Shown piece by piece: positions 8,596 to 14,755 of a DNA stretch of 14,755 nt (position 1 is its first letter; every line of letters starts with the position of its first letter). Below the pieces are notes generated by a model. It made no database searches. It was not told the origin of the DNA and worked only from the letters and a program-made list of their open reading frames with translations. The DNA is taken from NCBI GenBank assembly GCA_903868455.1, contig CAIPVK010000024.1:1-14755 (forward strand), read 5' to 3'. A program made the translations under genes and the position numbers. The stretch comes from an uncultured Opitutia bacterium. GTDB taxonomy: Bacteria; Verrucomicrobiota; Verrucomicrobiia; Opitutales; UBA953.

Positions 8596-9810
8596 ATGGC
8601 CCTGATCGTCCAGAAATACGGCGGCACCTCCGTCGGCAACGTCGAGCGGATCAAGAACGTCGCGGCCAAGGTCAAGGCCCAGTGGTCGCAGGGCCACCGC
8701 GTGGTCGTGGTCGTCTCCGCCCGCAGCGGCGTGACCAACGAGCTCGTGGCCCGCGCGAAGGCGCTCTCGAGCCTCCCCGAGGAGCGCGAGATGGACGTCC
8801 TCCTCGCCACCGGCGAGCAGGAGACCATCGCCCTCACCGTCATGGCGCTGCACGCCATCGGCGTCCCCGCCGTCTCGCGCACCGGCGCCCAGGCCGGCAT
8901 CGTGACGGACGACCGCCACACCCGCGCCCGCATCGTCCGCATCACCGGCGGCGACCTGCTCGCCCGCCTCGACGAGGGCAAGGTCGTCGTGGTGGCCGGC
9001 TTCCAGGGCGCGACCGAGTCGGGCGAGGTGACCACCCTCGGCCGCGGCGGCTCGGACCTCACCGCCATCGCCGTCGCCGCCTCCATCAAGGCCGACCTCT
9101 GCCAGATCTACACCGACGTCGACGGCGTCTACACCGCCGACCCGCGCGTCGTGCTCGACGCCCGCAAGCTGCCCGCCCTCTCCCACGAGGAGATGCTCGA
9201 GCTCGCCTCCAGCGGCTCCAAGGTCATGCAGGCGCGCTCGGTCGAGTTCGCCCAGAAGCACAACGTGACCTTCGAGGTCCGCTCCTCCTTCAACGACAAC
9301 CCCGGAACCCTCATCAAGTCCATGGACAAGACCCTGGAGGACGCCGCCGTCGCCGGCGTCGCGCTCGACCGCTCGCAGACCCGCGTCACCGTGGGCGACC
9401 TGCCCGACCGCCCCGACGCCGTGGCCGCCCTCTTCGCCGACCTCGGCGACGCCGGCCTGAGCGTCGACATGATCATCAAGAACCTCGGCAAGGACGGGAA
9501 GGCCAACCTGACCTTCTCCGTGAACACCGACGCCTACGCCAAGGCCGAGAAGGTCATCGCCGAGACGCTCCGCCGCCTCGGCTCCGGCACCGTGCGCTCC
9601 GCCGGCGAGGTGGCCAAGCTCTCCGTGGTCGGCGTCGGGATGATCTCCCACTCCGGCGTGGCCGCGACCCTCTTCAAGGCCCTGGCCTCGGTCGGGGTGA
9701 ACAGCGACCTCATCACGACCTCCGAGATCAAGATCTCGGTCGCCCTCGACCCGGCGAAGGCCGACGAGGCCGTCCGCGCCGTCCACGCGGCGTTCGGGTT
9801 GGGGAAGTAA
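8596..9810 (+). CDS. lysC: Aspartate kinase, monofunctional with tandem ACT domains
   Basis: Phosphorylates aspartate, the entry step for lysine, threonine and methionine (and diaminopimelate for the cell wall). The 404-residue product has the amino-acid kinase domain with KYGGTS (7-12), TLGRGGSDLT (146-155) and VDGVYTADPR (175-184), then two ACT domains (about 262-400) ending with the conserved LITTSEIKISVAL. This length and layout match the lysine/threonine-regulated alpha-subunit type of Bacillus and Corynebacterium. In those genera a beta subunit is made from an internal start; here Met243 (base 9322) stands at the corresponding place (see findings). The ATG at 8596 follows the hom stop by 3 bp without a Shine-Dalgarno sequence. 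It is the last gene before a 292-bp gap. Confidence 0.97.
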   Translation: MALIVQKYGGTSVGNVERIKNVAAKVKAQWSQGHRVVVVVSARSGVTNELVARAKALSSLPEEREMDVLLATGEQETIALTVMALHAIGVPAVSRTGAQAGIVTDDRHTRARIVRITGGDLLARLDEGKVVVVAGFQGATESGEVTTLGRGGSDLTAIAVAASIKADLCQIYTDVDGVYTADPRVVLDARKLPALSHEEMLELASSGSKVMQARSVEFAQKHNVTFEVRSSFNDNPGTLIKSMDKTLEDAAVAGVALDRSQTRVTVGDLPDRPDAVAALFADLGDAGLSVDMIIKNLGKDGKANLTFSVNTDAYAKAEKVIAETLRRLGSGTVRSAGEVAKLSVVGVGMISHSGVAATLFKALASVGVNSDLITTSEIKISVALDPAKADEAVRAVHAAFGLGK

Positions 9811-9908
9811 GACCTTAGACATCAGACGTCGGAGGCCAGATTTGGGACGTCAGACGCCAGACGTTAGACGCCAGACGTCGGAGGCTAGACCTCGGAGGCC
9901 GGAGTGAG
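9811..9908 (+). repeat. Array of 14 degenerate 7-bp tandem units (forward arm)
   Basis: Starting directly after the lysC stop, the DNA divides into 14 consecutive heptads in unbroken register. All begin with GA. The commonest forms are GACGTCA, GACGCCA, GACGTCG and GAGGCCA-like; GACGCCA occurs twice (9853, 9867) and GACGTCG twice (9825, 9874). The consensus is roughly GACGYCA. A 7-bp period cannot stay in a reading frame, so this is not coding. It has the same unit types, in inverse orientation, as the block at 10003-10065. Confidence 0.85.
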
Positions 9909-10041
9909 ATGGGGGACTAGGGGCGTGAACCCGCTAGGCTCATTGCCATTTCGAGTCTCCGGGAGCTTCGTTCATCCTCCTCAGGACACTCCCGATCACG
10001 CCCGTCCTCCGGTCTCGAACATCTGGCCTCTGGCGTCTGAC
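9849..10041. repeat. 13-bp perfect inverted repeat linking the two heptad arms
   Basis: GTCAGACGCCAGA (9849-9861) is the exact reverse complement of TCTGGCGTCTGAC (10029-10041). Extending outward by three bases gives 16 bp with one mismatch (9846-9861 with 10029-10044). The loop between the arms is 167 bases. A transcript through this gap could fold into a long imperfect hairpin, possibly ending or processing the lysC message. There is no T-run, so it is not a canonical Rho-independent terminator. Confidence 0.6.
9909..10002. other. Spacer between the two heptad arms
   Basis: These 94 bases show no gene or convincing heptad register. A TTGCCA (9943-9948) could be a -35 element for the downstream TPR operon, but no acceptable -10 box follows at 15-19 bp. 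A promoter for the envelope operon is expected somewhere in 9811-10102 yet I cannot place it. Confidence 0.4.
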
Positions 10042-10065
10042 ATCTGCCCTCCATTCTCCTCCATC
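10003..10065 (-). repeat. Array of at least 9 degenerate 7-bp units, inverse orientation
   Basis: Nine consecutive heptads all end in TC: CGTCCTC, CGGTCTC, GAACATC, TGGCCTC, TGGCGTC, TGACATC, TGCCCTC, CATTCTC and CTCCATC. TGGCGTC and TGGCCTC are the exact reverse complements of GACGCCA and GAGGCCA in the forward arm. The register may continue to 10100, since CTCCATC recurs at 10087-10093, exactly four units later. Confidence 0.75.
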
Positions 10066-10068
10066 CTT

Positions 10069-10085
10069 GCCCGGGTCTCCCGGGC
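10069..10085 (+). promoter_or_regulatory. Strong GC hairpin in the leader of the TPR gene
   Basis: GCCCGGG (10069-10075), loop TCT, CCCGGGC (10079-10085): a perfect 7-bp all-GC stem with a 3-nt loop, ending 17 bases before the TPR ATG. It is followed by CCTCCATCC rather than a T-run, so it is more likely a leader structure than a terminator. It overlaps an alternative in-frame TTG start at 10067, which argues against that start. Confidence 0.45.
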
Positions 10086-10102
10086 CCTCCATCCTCCGAG
10101 CG

Positions 10103-12805
10103 ATGTCCCGCCTGACCACGGCCGCCCTCGCCGTCCTCGCGGCCCTGACGGGCGCCCAGGAACTCCCCGTGCCCGTGCTCGGCGAGGCCCCGCGGGTCCC
10201 GGCCGCCGAGCGACCCGAGGCCCGGGCCCTGGTCTCCCTCGCCGAGGGCGCCCTCGCCGCCGGCCTCGCCTCGACCGCGATTGAGCTGCATAACCGCGCC
10301 CTGGCCCTGCCCGACGCCACGCCCGCCGACCGCGAGGAGGCCGCCCTAGGCCTGGCGCTCGCCCATCTCGAGCGCAACCGCCCCGACGACGCCCTGCGGG
10401 CCCTCGGCCTCGCGGGGGAGTCGCCGCGACGCCGCCTGCGCGCCGCGCTCGCCGCCCTGCTCAAGGGCGACGCCGCCGGCGTCGAGGCCGCGACCCGCGC
10501 GCTCGACCCCGCCGCGCTGCCCGCCGAGGAGCGCCCCTGGGGCATGCTCGCCCTCGGCGTCGCCGACGCCGCCGCCGGCCGCCCCGAGGCGCCCGCCCGC
10601 CTCGAGGAGGCGGCGCGCCTCGCCGTCTCGGAATCGCAGCGCCAGCGCCTCGAGCTGCTGGGCTTCCGCGCCCTGCTCGCGTCGGGCCGCGACGACGACG
10701 CCCTGCTCGCGACCCTCGAGGCCCGCGCCCGCGCCGCGGGCGACGACGCGGCGCGCTTCGCGCTGGCGAGGGTCCGGGCCGCCGCCTTGGCGCGCCGGGG
10801 CGACCGCGAGTCCGCCGCCTCGCTCCTCGTGGCCTCCGCGGGCGACTCCCCCGTGCGGCGCGCCGAGGCCGAGCTCGCCGCCGGACTGATCCTCGGGGCC
10901 GACGCCGATCGCGGCGCCGCCCTGCTCCGCTCCGCCGCCGCCGCGACCCGCGCGCCCGCCGCGCTCCGCGCCCGGGCCATCCGCGGCCTGGCCGCCGCCG
11001 CCGGCGAGGTGCCCGCCGAGCGCGTGGTGCGCACGGCGAACGCCGCCTACGCCTTCCTGAGCGACAGCCAAGGCGGCTGCCCGCGCGGGCCCGAGATCGC
11101 CGACGTCATCCACCTCGCCCGGGCCCAGCTCATGCTGACCGCGGGCAACCGCGACCTCGCGCGCGCCGCCGCCGAGGACCTCCTGCGCGAGACCCCCGCC
11201 AGCCCGCTCGCCCCGGAGGCCGTCCGCCTCCTCGCCTCCGTGGCCTGGGGCGAGGGCGCCTACCGCCTGGCCGCCGGGCACCTCGATCGCCTGGCGACGA
11301 TGGTCGAGGCGCGCGACCGCGACCTGGTCCGGCTGGCCGCTGCCGACTGCCTCTTCCTCGCCGGCGACGCGGCCGTCGCCGAGCGCGCCTACGCCGCCGT
11401 CCAGACCGAGGCGCGCGACGCCGCCCTGCGCGACGCCGCCTTCCACCAGGCCGTGCAAAGCGCGCTGCGCGTGCCGGGCGGCCTGGAGCCGGCCTGCGCG
11501 CGCATCGAGGCCGCGGCCTCGGCCGGCCTGGTCGCGCGCGACCGCCTCCTCGACGCCGCCTGGAGCGCGGCCGACGCGGCCCGGCGCTCGGGCGACGCCC
11601 AGGCCTTCGCGCGCACGCTCGCGCGCCTCGCGCGGGTGACGGAGAAGGCCCCGATCCTCCACGACCTCCGCTTCGAGTGGCTCCGCGCCCTCTCCGCCCT
11701 GGCCAACGGCGACCGCACGACGGCCGCGCGCGCGGCGGACAACCTCCTCGAGCGCCTCGCCGCGCTCCCCGCGGACGCGCCCGAGGCGCTGCGCGAGGCG
11801 GCGCCCGAGCTCCGCGCCCACGCCCTGCTGCTGCGCGCGCGCTCGGGCCCCCACGCCCGCCCGTCGGTCGAGATCCAGGCGCTCGCCCAGCTGCGCGAGC
11901 GTCTCGGCAAGGTCTCCGCCTCGGCCGCCGCCTGGCTCGCCGAGGGCCGGCTCCTCGCCGCGGAGGGTCGCCACGCCGAGGCCCAGCGACGCTTCGAGCA
12001 GCTGGCCGAGACCTTCGCGGGCGACCCCGCGCTCGAGGACTACGCCGCCCTCGGCCTGCAGGAGGCGGCCGACCAGGCGCTCGTGCTCGCGGGCAGCGCC
12101 GGCGCCCCGAAGCTGGCCGAGGCCGCGCGCCTGCTCGGGCTCTTCCTGCAACGCCACCCGAACCATCCGGCCCAACCCAAGGTCGCCCTCCGCCAGGCCG
12201 AGGTCTACCGCCGGATGGGGAACTTCGACTCCGCCCTGCGCGTGCTCGACGAGCTGGTCCGCGCCCGACCGGACAGCCCCGACCGCGCCCGCGTCGAGCT
12301 GACGCGCGGCGACTGCCTCCTCGGCCTCGCCGCCCTGCGCCGCACCCCGACGGGCGCGCCCGACCGGGCCCGGATCAACCGGGCGGTCGCCTCCTACGAG
12401 CGCACCCTCGCGACCTGGGCCAAGGACGTCGACACCCAGGCCGAGGCGCGGCATAAGCTCGCCCAGAGCCTGCTCGAGCGCGCGCGGGGCGAGTCCGCCG
12501 CCGACGCCGAGGCCACGCGACGCGAGGCGCGCCAGCTCCTGGCGACCGAGGCCGCCGAGCTCCTGGCCGGCTCGCGCGACCGGCTCGGCCTCGACGGCCG
12601 CGTCTGGGTCGCCCGCTCCCTCATGCTCCTCGGCGAGCACTGCGAGGCCCAGGGCGACCTCGCCGAGGCCAAGGCCGCCTACCGGCTCCTGCGCGACCTG
12701 AACGCGGGCCTGCCCGAGGGCACGGCCCGCCTGCCCGGGCGCGCGGCGGCCGAAAGCAAACTTGCCGAACTCGAGGCCGGCGCGTCCAATCCCCCCGCCC
12801 GATGA
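10103..12805 (+). CDS. Secreted, Ala-rich tetratricopeptide (TPR) repeat protein
   Basis: A 900-residue protein with a Sec-type signal peptide: MSR, hydrophobic core LTTAALAVLAALTG, and a plausible cut after TGA (residue 18). The rest is almost wholly alpha-helical repeats. The clearest TPR-like helix pairs are near residues 44-72, 80-103, 333-366, 372-400, 608-640 (WLAEGRLLAAEGRHAEAQRRFEQ), 693-722 (LRQAEVYRRMGNFDSALRVLDELV) and 835-862. No enzyme motif is seen. It probably acts in the periplasm as a protein-binding scaffold. Its stop overlaps the exbB start (ATGA), so it belongs to the ExbB/ExbD operon. TPR proteins also accompany Tol-Pal (CpoB/YbgF), but this one is far larger and lies upstream. 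I chose the ATG at 10103 because it gives a clean signal peptide. The exact function is unknown. Confidence 0.85.
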   Translation: MSRLTTAALAVLAALTGAQELPVPVLGEAPRVPAAERPEARALVSLAEGALAAGLASTAIELHNRALALPDATPADREEAALGLALAHLERNRPDDALRALGLAGESPRRRLRAALAALLKGDAAGVEAATRALDPAALPAEERPWGMLALGVADAAAGRPEAPARLEEAARLAVSESQRQRLELLGFRALLASGRDDDALLATLEARARAAGDDAARFALARVRAAALARRGDRESAASLLVASAGDSPVRRAEAELAAGLILGADADRGAALLRSAAAATRAPAALRARAIRGLAAAAGEVPAERVVRTANAAYAFLSDSQGGCPRGPEIADVIHLARAQLMLTAGNRDLARAAAEDLLRETPASPLAPEAVRLLASVAWGEGAYRLAAGHLDRLATMVEARDRDLVRLAAADCLFLAGDAAVAERAYAAVQTEARDAALRDAAFHQAVQSALRVPGGLEPACARIEAAASAGLVARDRLLDAAWSAADAARRSGDAQAFARTLARLARVTEKAPILHDLRFEWLRALSALANGDRTTAARAADNLLERLAALPADAPEALREAAPELRAHALLLRARSGPHARPSVEIQALAQLRERLGKVSASAAAWLAEGRLLAAEGRHAEAQRRFEQLAETFAGDPALEDYAALGLQEAADQALVLAGSAGAPKLAEAARLLGLFLQRHPNHPAQPKVALRQAEVYRRMGNFDSALRVLDELVRARPDSPDRARVELTRGDCLLGLAALRRTPTGAPDRARINRAVASYERTLATWAKDVDTQAEARHKLAQSLLERARGESAADAEATRREARQLLATEAAELLAGSRDRLGLDGRVWVARSLMLLGEHCEAQGDLAEAKAAYRLLRDLNAGLPEGTARLPGRAAAESKLAELEAGASNPPAR

Positions 12806-13461
12806 CCACCCCCGGCGACTTCTCCCTCCTGGCCGACGGCGGCCCGTTTGTCTGGCTCATGCTGGCGCTGGGCGCGCTAGGGCTGCTCTTCTCGGTCGAG
12901 CGCTTCCTCTTCCTCCACCGCGGCCACATCCGCTCGTCCGACTTCATCGAGGGCGTGCGCAACAACCTGCGCGCCGGACGCCCGCTCGAGGCCCTCGCGG
13001 CCTGCGAGGAGTCGCCCGGCGCCGTGCCCCGCGTGGTGAAGGCCGCCCTGCTCCGCATCCCCGCGGGCGAGGAGGCCATGCGCGCCGCCGCGACCGAGGC
13101 GGCCCTCCTCGAGCTTCCCGTGCTGGAGCGCCGGCTCGGGTCGCTCGCGGCCCTCGCCGCGATCGTCCCGGTGATCGCGCTGGCGGGCGCGGCGCTCGCC
13201 GCCCTCGACCTCGTCACGGCCCTGCGCGCGGGCAGCCTCTACGCCTCGGCGGACGCCCTCCTGCTGCGCCTGCAGGCCGCGCTGGCGCTCACCGCCCTCG
13301 GCCTCACGCTCTCGGCGCTGCTCGCGGGCGCCCACCACTTCCTCTCCGGCCGCGTCCGCGCCATCGCCATCGAGATGGAGACGGCCGCCTGGTCCCTCAT
13401 CACCTTCGTCCGCCACGAGCTCCCCGAGGAGCAGGCCGCCGAGCGCAAGCGCCAGGCATGA
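12802..13461 (+). CDS. MotA/TolQ/ExbB family protein lacking key proton-channel residues
   Basis: Inner-membrane protein of the ExbB/TolQ motor family, 219 residues. Helix 1 is about 17-36 (FVWLMLALGALGLLFSVERFL), ending in the family's ER pair. A cytosolic domain (40-112) follows, then helix 2 (about 113-138) and helix 3 (about 156-180), with a cytosolic tail rich in Glu/Arg. Helix 2 aligns without gaps to E. coli ExbB, putting Ala130 at Thr148. In helix 3 TALGL (164-168) aligns with TAIGL, keeping Thr181 (Thr164) but putting Ala159 at Glu176. In E. coli these polar residues are needed for proton-driven work. It overlaps the TPR gene and exbD by 4 bases each. Family membership is clear; energisation is doubtful. 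Helix 3 also lacks the usual Pro. Confidence 0.85.
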   Translation: MTTPGDFSLLADGGPFVWLMLALGALGLLFSVERFLFLHRGHIRSSDFIEGVRNNLRAGRPLEALAACEESPGAVPRVVKAALLRIPAGEEAMRAAATEAALLELPVLERRLGSLAALAAIVPVIALAGAALAALDLVTALRAGSLYASADALLLRLQAALALTALGLTLSALLAGAHHFLSGRVRAIAIEMETAAWSLITFVRHELPEEQAAERKRQA

Positions 13462-13919
13462 GCAGCCCCCTCGGCATCGTCGACCGCGCGCCCGCCGGCC
13501 GCCCCGCCCTTCCCGCGACGGCCCTGCTCGCGGCCTTCGCCGCCCTGGCCCTGACCGCCGCGGCGACGGCCCCCCTGGTCCGCCTTCCCGGCGTCTACCT
13601 CGCGCTCGACGACCGGGCCGTCGCGACGCCCTCCCACCTGCCGGCGTCCTCCTCGCCCGACCTCGCCCGCGTGGGCGCGGTCGCCACCCTCGTCTCGGCC
13701 CAGGGCGAGGGCGTCTACCTGCTCGAGGGTCGCATCCTGCAGGGCCGCGCCGCGCTCGGCGCCGAGCTCCGGCGCCTCGCCGCCGACCCCAGCCGCAGGG
13801 CCCTGCCCGTGCTGGCGAAGGCCGACCGCTCGCTCACCCTCCAGTCGCTGGCCGACCTGACGGACGCGGCGCGCGAGGCGGGCTTCCCCGGCGTGCTCAT
13901 CGCCACCCAGCGACCCTGA
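13458..13919 (+). CDS. ExbD/TolR family protein without the intramembrane aspartate
   Basis: A 153-residue protein with one membrane helix (about 19-41, PATALLAAFAALALTAAATAPLV) and a periplasmic domain. The C-terminal part LPVLAKADRSLTLQSLADLTDAAREAGFPGVLIAT (116-150) is the typical ExbD/TolR ending (xxADxxxx..vvdxxreaGfxxvxLAT), and GVYLLEGR (85-92) fits the preceding strand. The helix contains no Asp or Glu, whereas ExbD and TolR normally carry one essential Asp (Asp25 in E. coli ExbD) within LIDVVLVLLIFFM. The helix is instead Ala/Leu-rich. Its start overlaps exbB (ATGA), and uppS follows after 4 bp. Assignment rests on the C-terminal domain, size and operon position. Confidence 0.78.
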   Translation: MSSPLGIVDRAPAGRPALPATALLAAFAALALTAAATAPLVRLPGVYLALDDRAVATPSHLPASSSPDLARVGAVATLVSAQGEGVYLLEGRILQGRAALGAELRRLAADPSRRALPVLAKADRSLTLQSLADLTDAAREAGFPGVLIATQRP

Positions 13920-13923
13920 GCCG

Positions 13924-14682
13924 ATGACCGCGCCGTCCGACCCCGCCTCCCGGGTGCCCGCGCACGTGGGCATCATCATGGACGGCAACGGCCGCTGGGC
14001 CGAGCGCCGCGGGCTTCCCCGGCTCGAGGGCCATCGCCGCGGGGCGGAGCGCCTGATCGAGGTGGTCGACGCCGCCATCGACCGCGGCGTGCGCTGCCTG
14101 ACGCTCTACGCCTTCTCCGCCGAGAACTGGCGCCGACCCGCGGAGGAGGTCGGCGGCCTCTTCAAGCTGGGCGAGTGGGTGCTCCGGCTCCACCTCCACC
14201 GGCTCTCGAAGCGCAAGGTCCGCTTCCGCACCATCGGCGACCTCGGCGCGATGCCGGACTTCATCCGCGTGCCGATCCAGGAAGCCGTCGCCTCGAGCCG
14301 CGACAACACCGCCTTCGACCTCGTCATCGCCCTGAACTACGGCTCGCGCCAGGAGACCGTGCGCGCCGCCAAGTCGCTGGCGGCGGACGCCGCGGCCGGG
14401 ACGCTCGACCCCGCGTCCATCACCTGGGAGACCCTCGCGGGGCGCCTCGAGACCGCGGGTCTGCCCGACCCGGACCTGATCATCCGCACCTCGGGCGAGT
14501 GCCGCCTCTCCAACTTCCTCCTCCTGCAGGCCGCCTACGCCGAGATCGTCATCTCGCCGACCTTCTGGCCGGACTTCGGCAAGGAGGCCCTCGAGGCCGC
14601 GCTCGCCGAATACGCCGGGCGCGAGCGCCGCTTCGGCATGACGGGCGGCCAGGTCCGCCCCGCCGCCTCCCCCTCCGCATGA
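13924..14682 (+). CDS. uppS: Undecaprenyl diphosphate synthase (cis-prenyltransferase)
   Basis: Adds isopentenyl units in cis to farnesyl diphosphate to make the C55 lipid carrier for peptidoglycan and other envelope polymers. The 252-residue product has full family length. Motifs are HVGIIMDGNGRWA with catalytic Asp20, GHRRGAE, LYAFSAENWRRP, LNYGSRQE, and the C-terminal DPDLIIRTSGECRLSNFLLLQAAYAE with SPTFWPDF. A Cys replaces the frequent Gln in SGE(Q)RLSNF. The ATG at 13924 comes 4 bp after exbD and is probably cotranslated with it; no Shine-Dalgarno sequence is visible. The stop overlaps the next start (ATGA). The operon thus links the TPR–Exb genes to lipid-carrier supply. Confidence 0.97.
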   Translation: MTAPSDPASRVPAHVGIIMDGNGRWAERRGLPRLEGHRRGAERLIEVVDAAIDRGVRCLTLYAFSAENWRRPAEEVGGLFKLGEWVLRLHLHRLSKRKVRFRTIGDLGAMPDFIRVPIQEAVASSRDNTAFDLVIALNYGSRQETVRAAKSLAADAAAGTLDPASITWETLAGRLETAGLPDPDLIIRTSGECRLSNFLLLQAAYAEIVISPTFWPDFGKEALEAALAEYAGRERRFGMTGGQVRPAASPSA

Positions 14683-14755
14683 AGGACCGCATCCTCAGCA
14701 CCGTCGGCCTCTGGACCTTGGTCGGCCTCGTCCTCTGGGTCTCCAGCCGCTACGA
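14679..14755 (+). CDS. cdsA: Probable phosphatidate cytidylyltransferase, 5' end only
   Basis: Only 25 codons are present before the right edge, reading MKDRILSTVGLWTLVGLVLWVSSRY. A short basic N terminus followed by a hydrophobic helix (about 8-21) fits the start of CdsA, which makes CDP-diacylglycerol for phospholipid synthesis. The main support is position: uppS–cdsA is one of the most conserved neighbour pairs in bacteria, and the genes overlap by 4 bases. Sequence alone cannot exclude another membrane protein. Confidence 0.6.
   Translation, partial: MKDRILSTVGLWTLVGLVLWVSSRY

Noticed and set aside
7069..9822. A 917-codon open frame on the minus strand opposite hom and lysC
   Set aside because: Its translation is low-complexity Gly/Ala/Arg/Asp/Val-rich with no family motif, and the plus strand holds unmistakable hom and lysC. 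Such frames are common artefacts of GC-rich codon bias.
9941..9966. A tRNA-like T-loop (TTCGAGTC) suggesting a tRNA gene or attachment site
   Set aside because: The flanking bases cannot form the T-stem, and no acceptor, D or anticodon arms are present.
9811..10065. CRISPR array
   Set aside because: The repeats are 7 bp, contiguous and degenerate, with no spacers of constant length and no cas genes.
10069..10085. Rho-independent terminator
   Set aside because: The stem is strong but there is no T-run after it on either strand.
10067..10102. TTG start giving the TPR protein 12 more residues
   Set aside because: It would place residues before the signal peptide and lies at the foot of a strong hairpin; the ATG at 10103 gives a standard signal sequence.
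10346..12640. A 764-codon minus-strand open frame opposite the TPR gene
   Set aside because: Composition is Gly/Glu/Ala/Arg-rich without motifs; the plus-strand frame has a signal peptide, TPR helices and operon coupling.

Overview
This is a very GC-rich (by eye about 70%), gene-dense bacterial chromosome segment with short intergenic gaps and mostly housekeeping genes. ExbB/ExbD-like proteins imply a diderm. GC content, the near absence of Shine-Dalgarno sequences, the short acylphosphatase/tatA divergent spacer and the order TPR–exbB–exbD–uppS–cdsA fit a Verrucomicrobiota-type genome, perhaps an Opitutae relative. That placement is an inference from general resemblance. There is no rRNA or other phylogenetic marker in the window, and I see no mobile element, tRNA, CRISPR array or phage gene.

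Layout. (1) Positions 1–1012, minus strand: an acylphosphatase followed by the ATP-binding subunit of an ABC-2-type exporter, which is cut by the left edge. (2) A 56-bp divergent spacer leads into plus-strand tatA (Tat translocase), ribE (riboflavin synthase), lipA (lipoyl synthase) and a UvrD/PcrA-type helicase. (3) After a 60-bp gap with a possible promoter comes a tight serA–plsY–hom–lysC run: serine synthesis, the acyltransferase that starts phospholipid synthesis, and two regulated enzymes of the aspartate amino-acid family. (4) A 292-bp non-coding gap (9811–10102) is built largely from degenerate 7-bp units: 14 in one orientation, then at least 9 in the opposite orientation. A strong GC hairpin stands just before the next gene. 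(5) An envelope operon then runs to the right edge: a 900-residue secreted helical-repeat (TPR) protein, ExbB-like and ExbD-like proteins, uppS (undecaprenyl diphosphate synthase) and the first codons of a probable cdsA. Four junctions in the window are ATGA overlaps, suggesting translational coupling.

What stands out. The ExbB/ExbD pair keeps the family fold but lacks the polar intramembrane residues that carry protons in characterised Exb/Tol motors: no Asp in the ExbD membrane helix, and Ala at the ExbB positions equivalent to E. coli Thr148 and Glu176. With the large TPR protein, this looks like a divergent, possibly non-proton-driven envelope module tied to lipid-carrier synthesis. The second notable item is the inverted pair of heptanucleotide arrays. 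Smaller points are a probable sliding-clamp binding motif in a disordered insert of the helicase, a hairpin abutting the lipA start codon, and a possible internal start in lysC.
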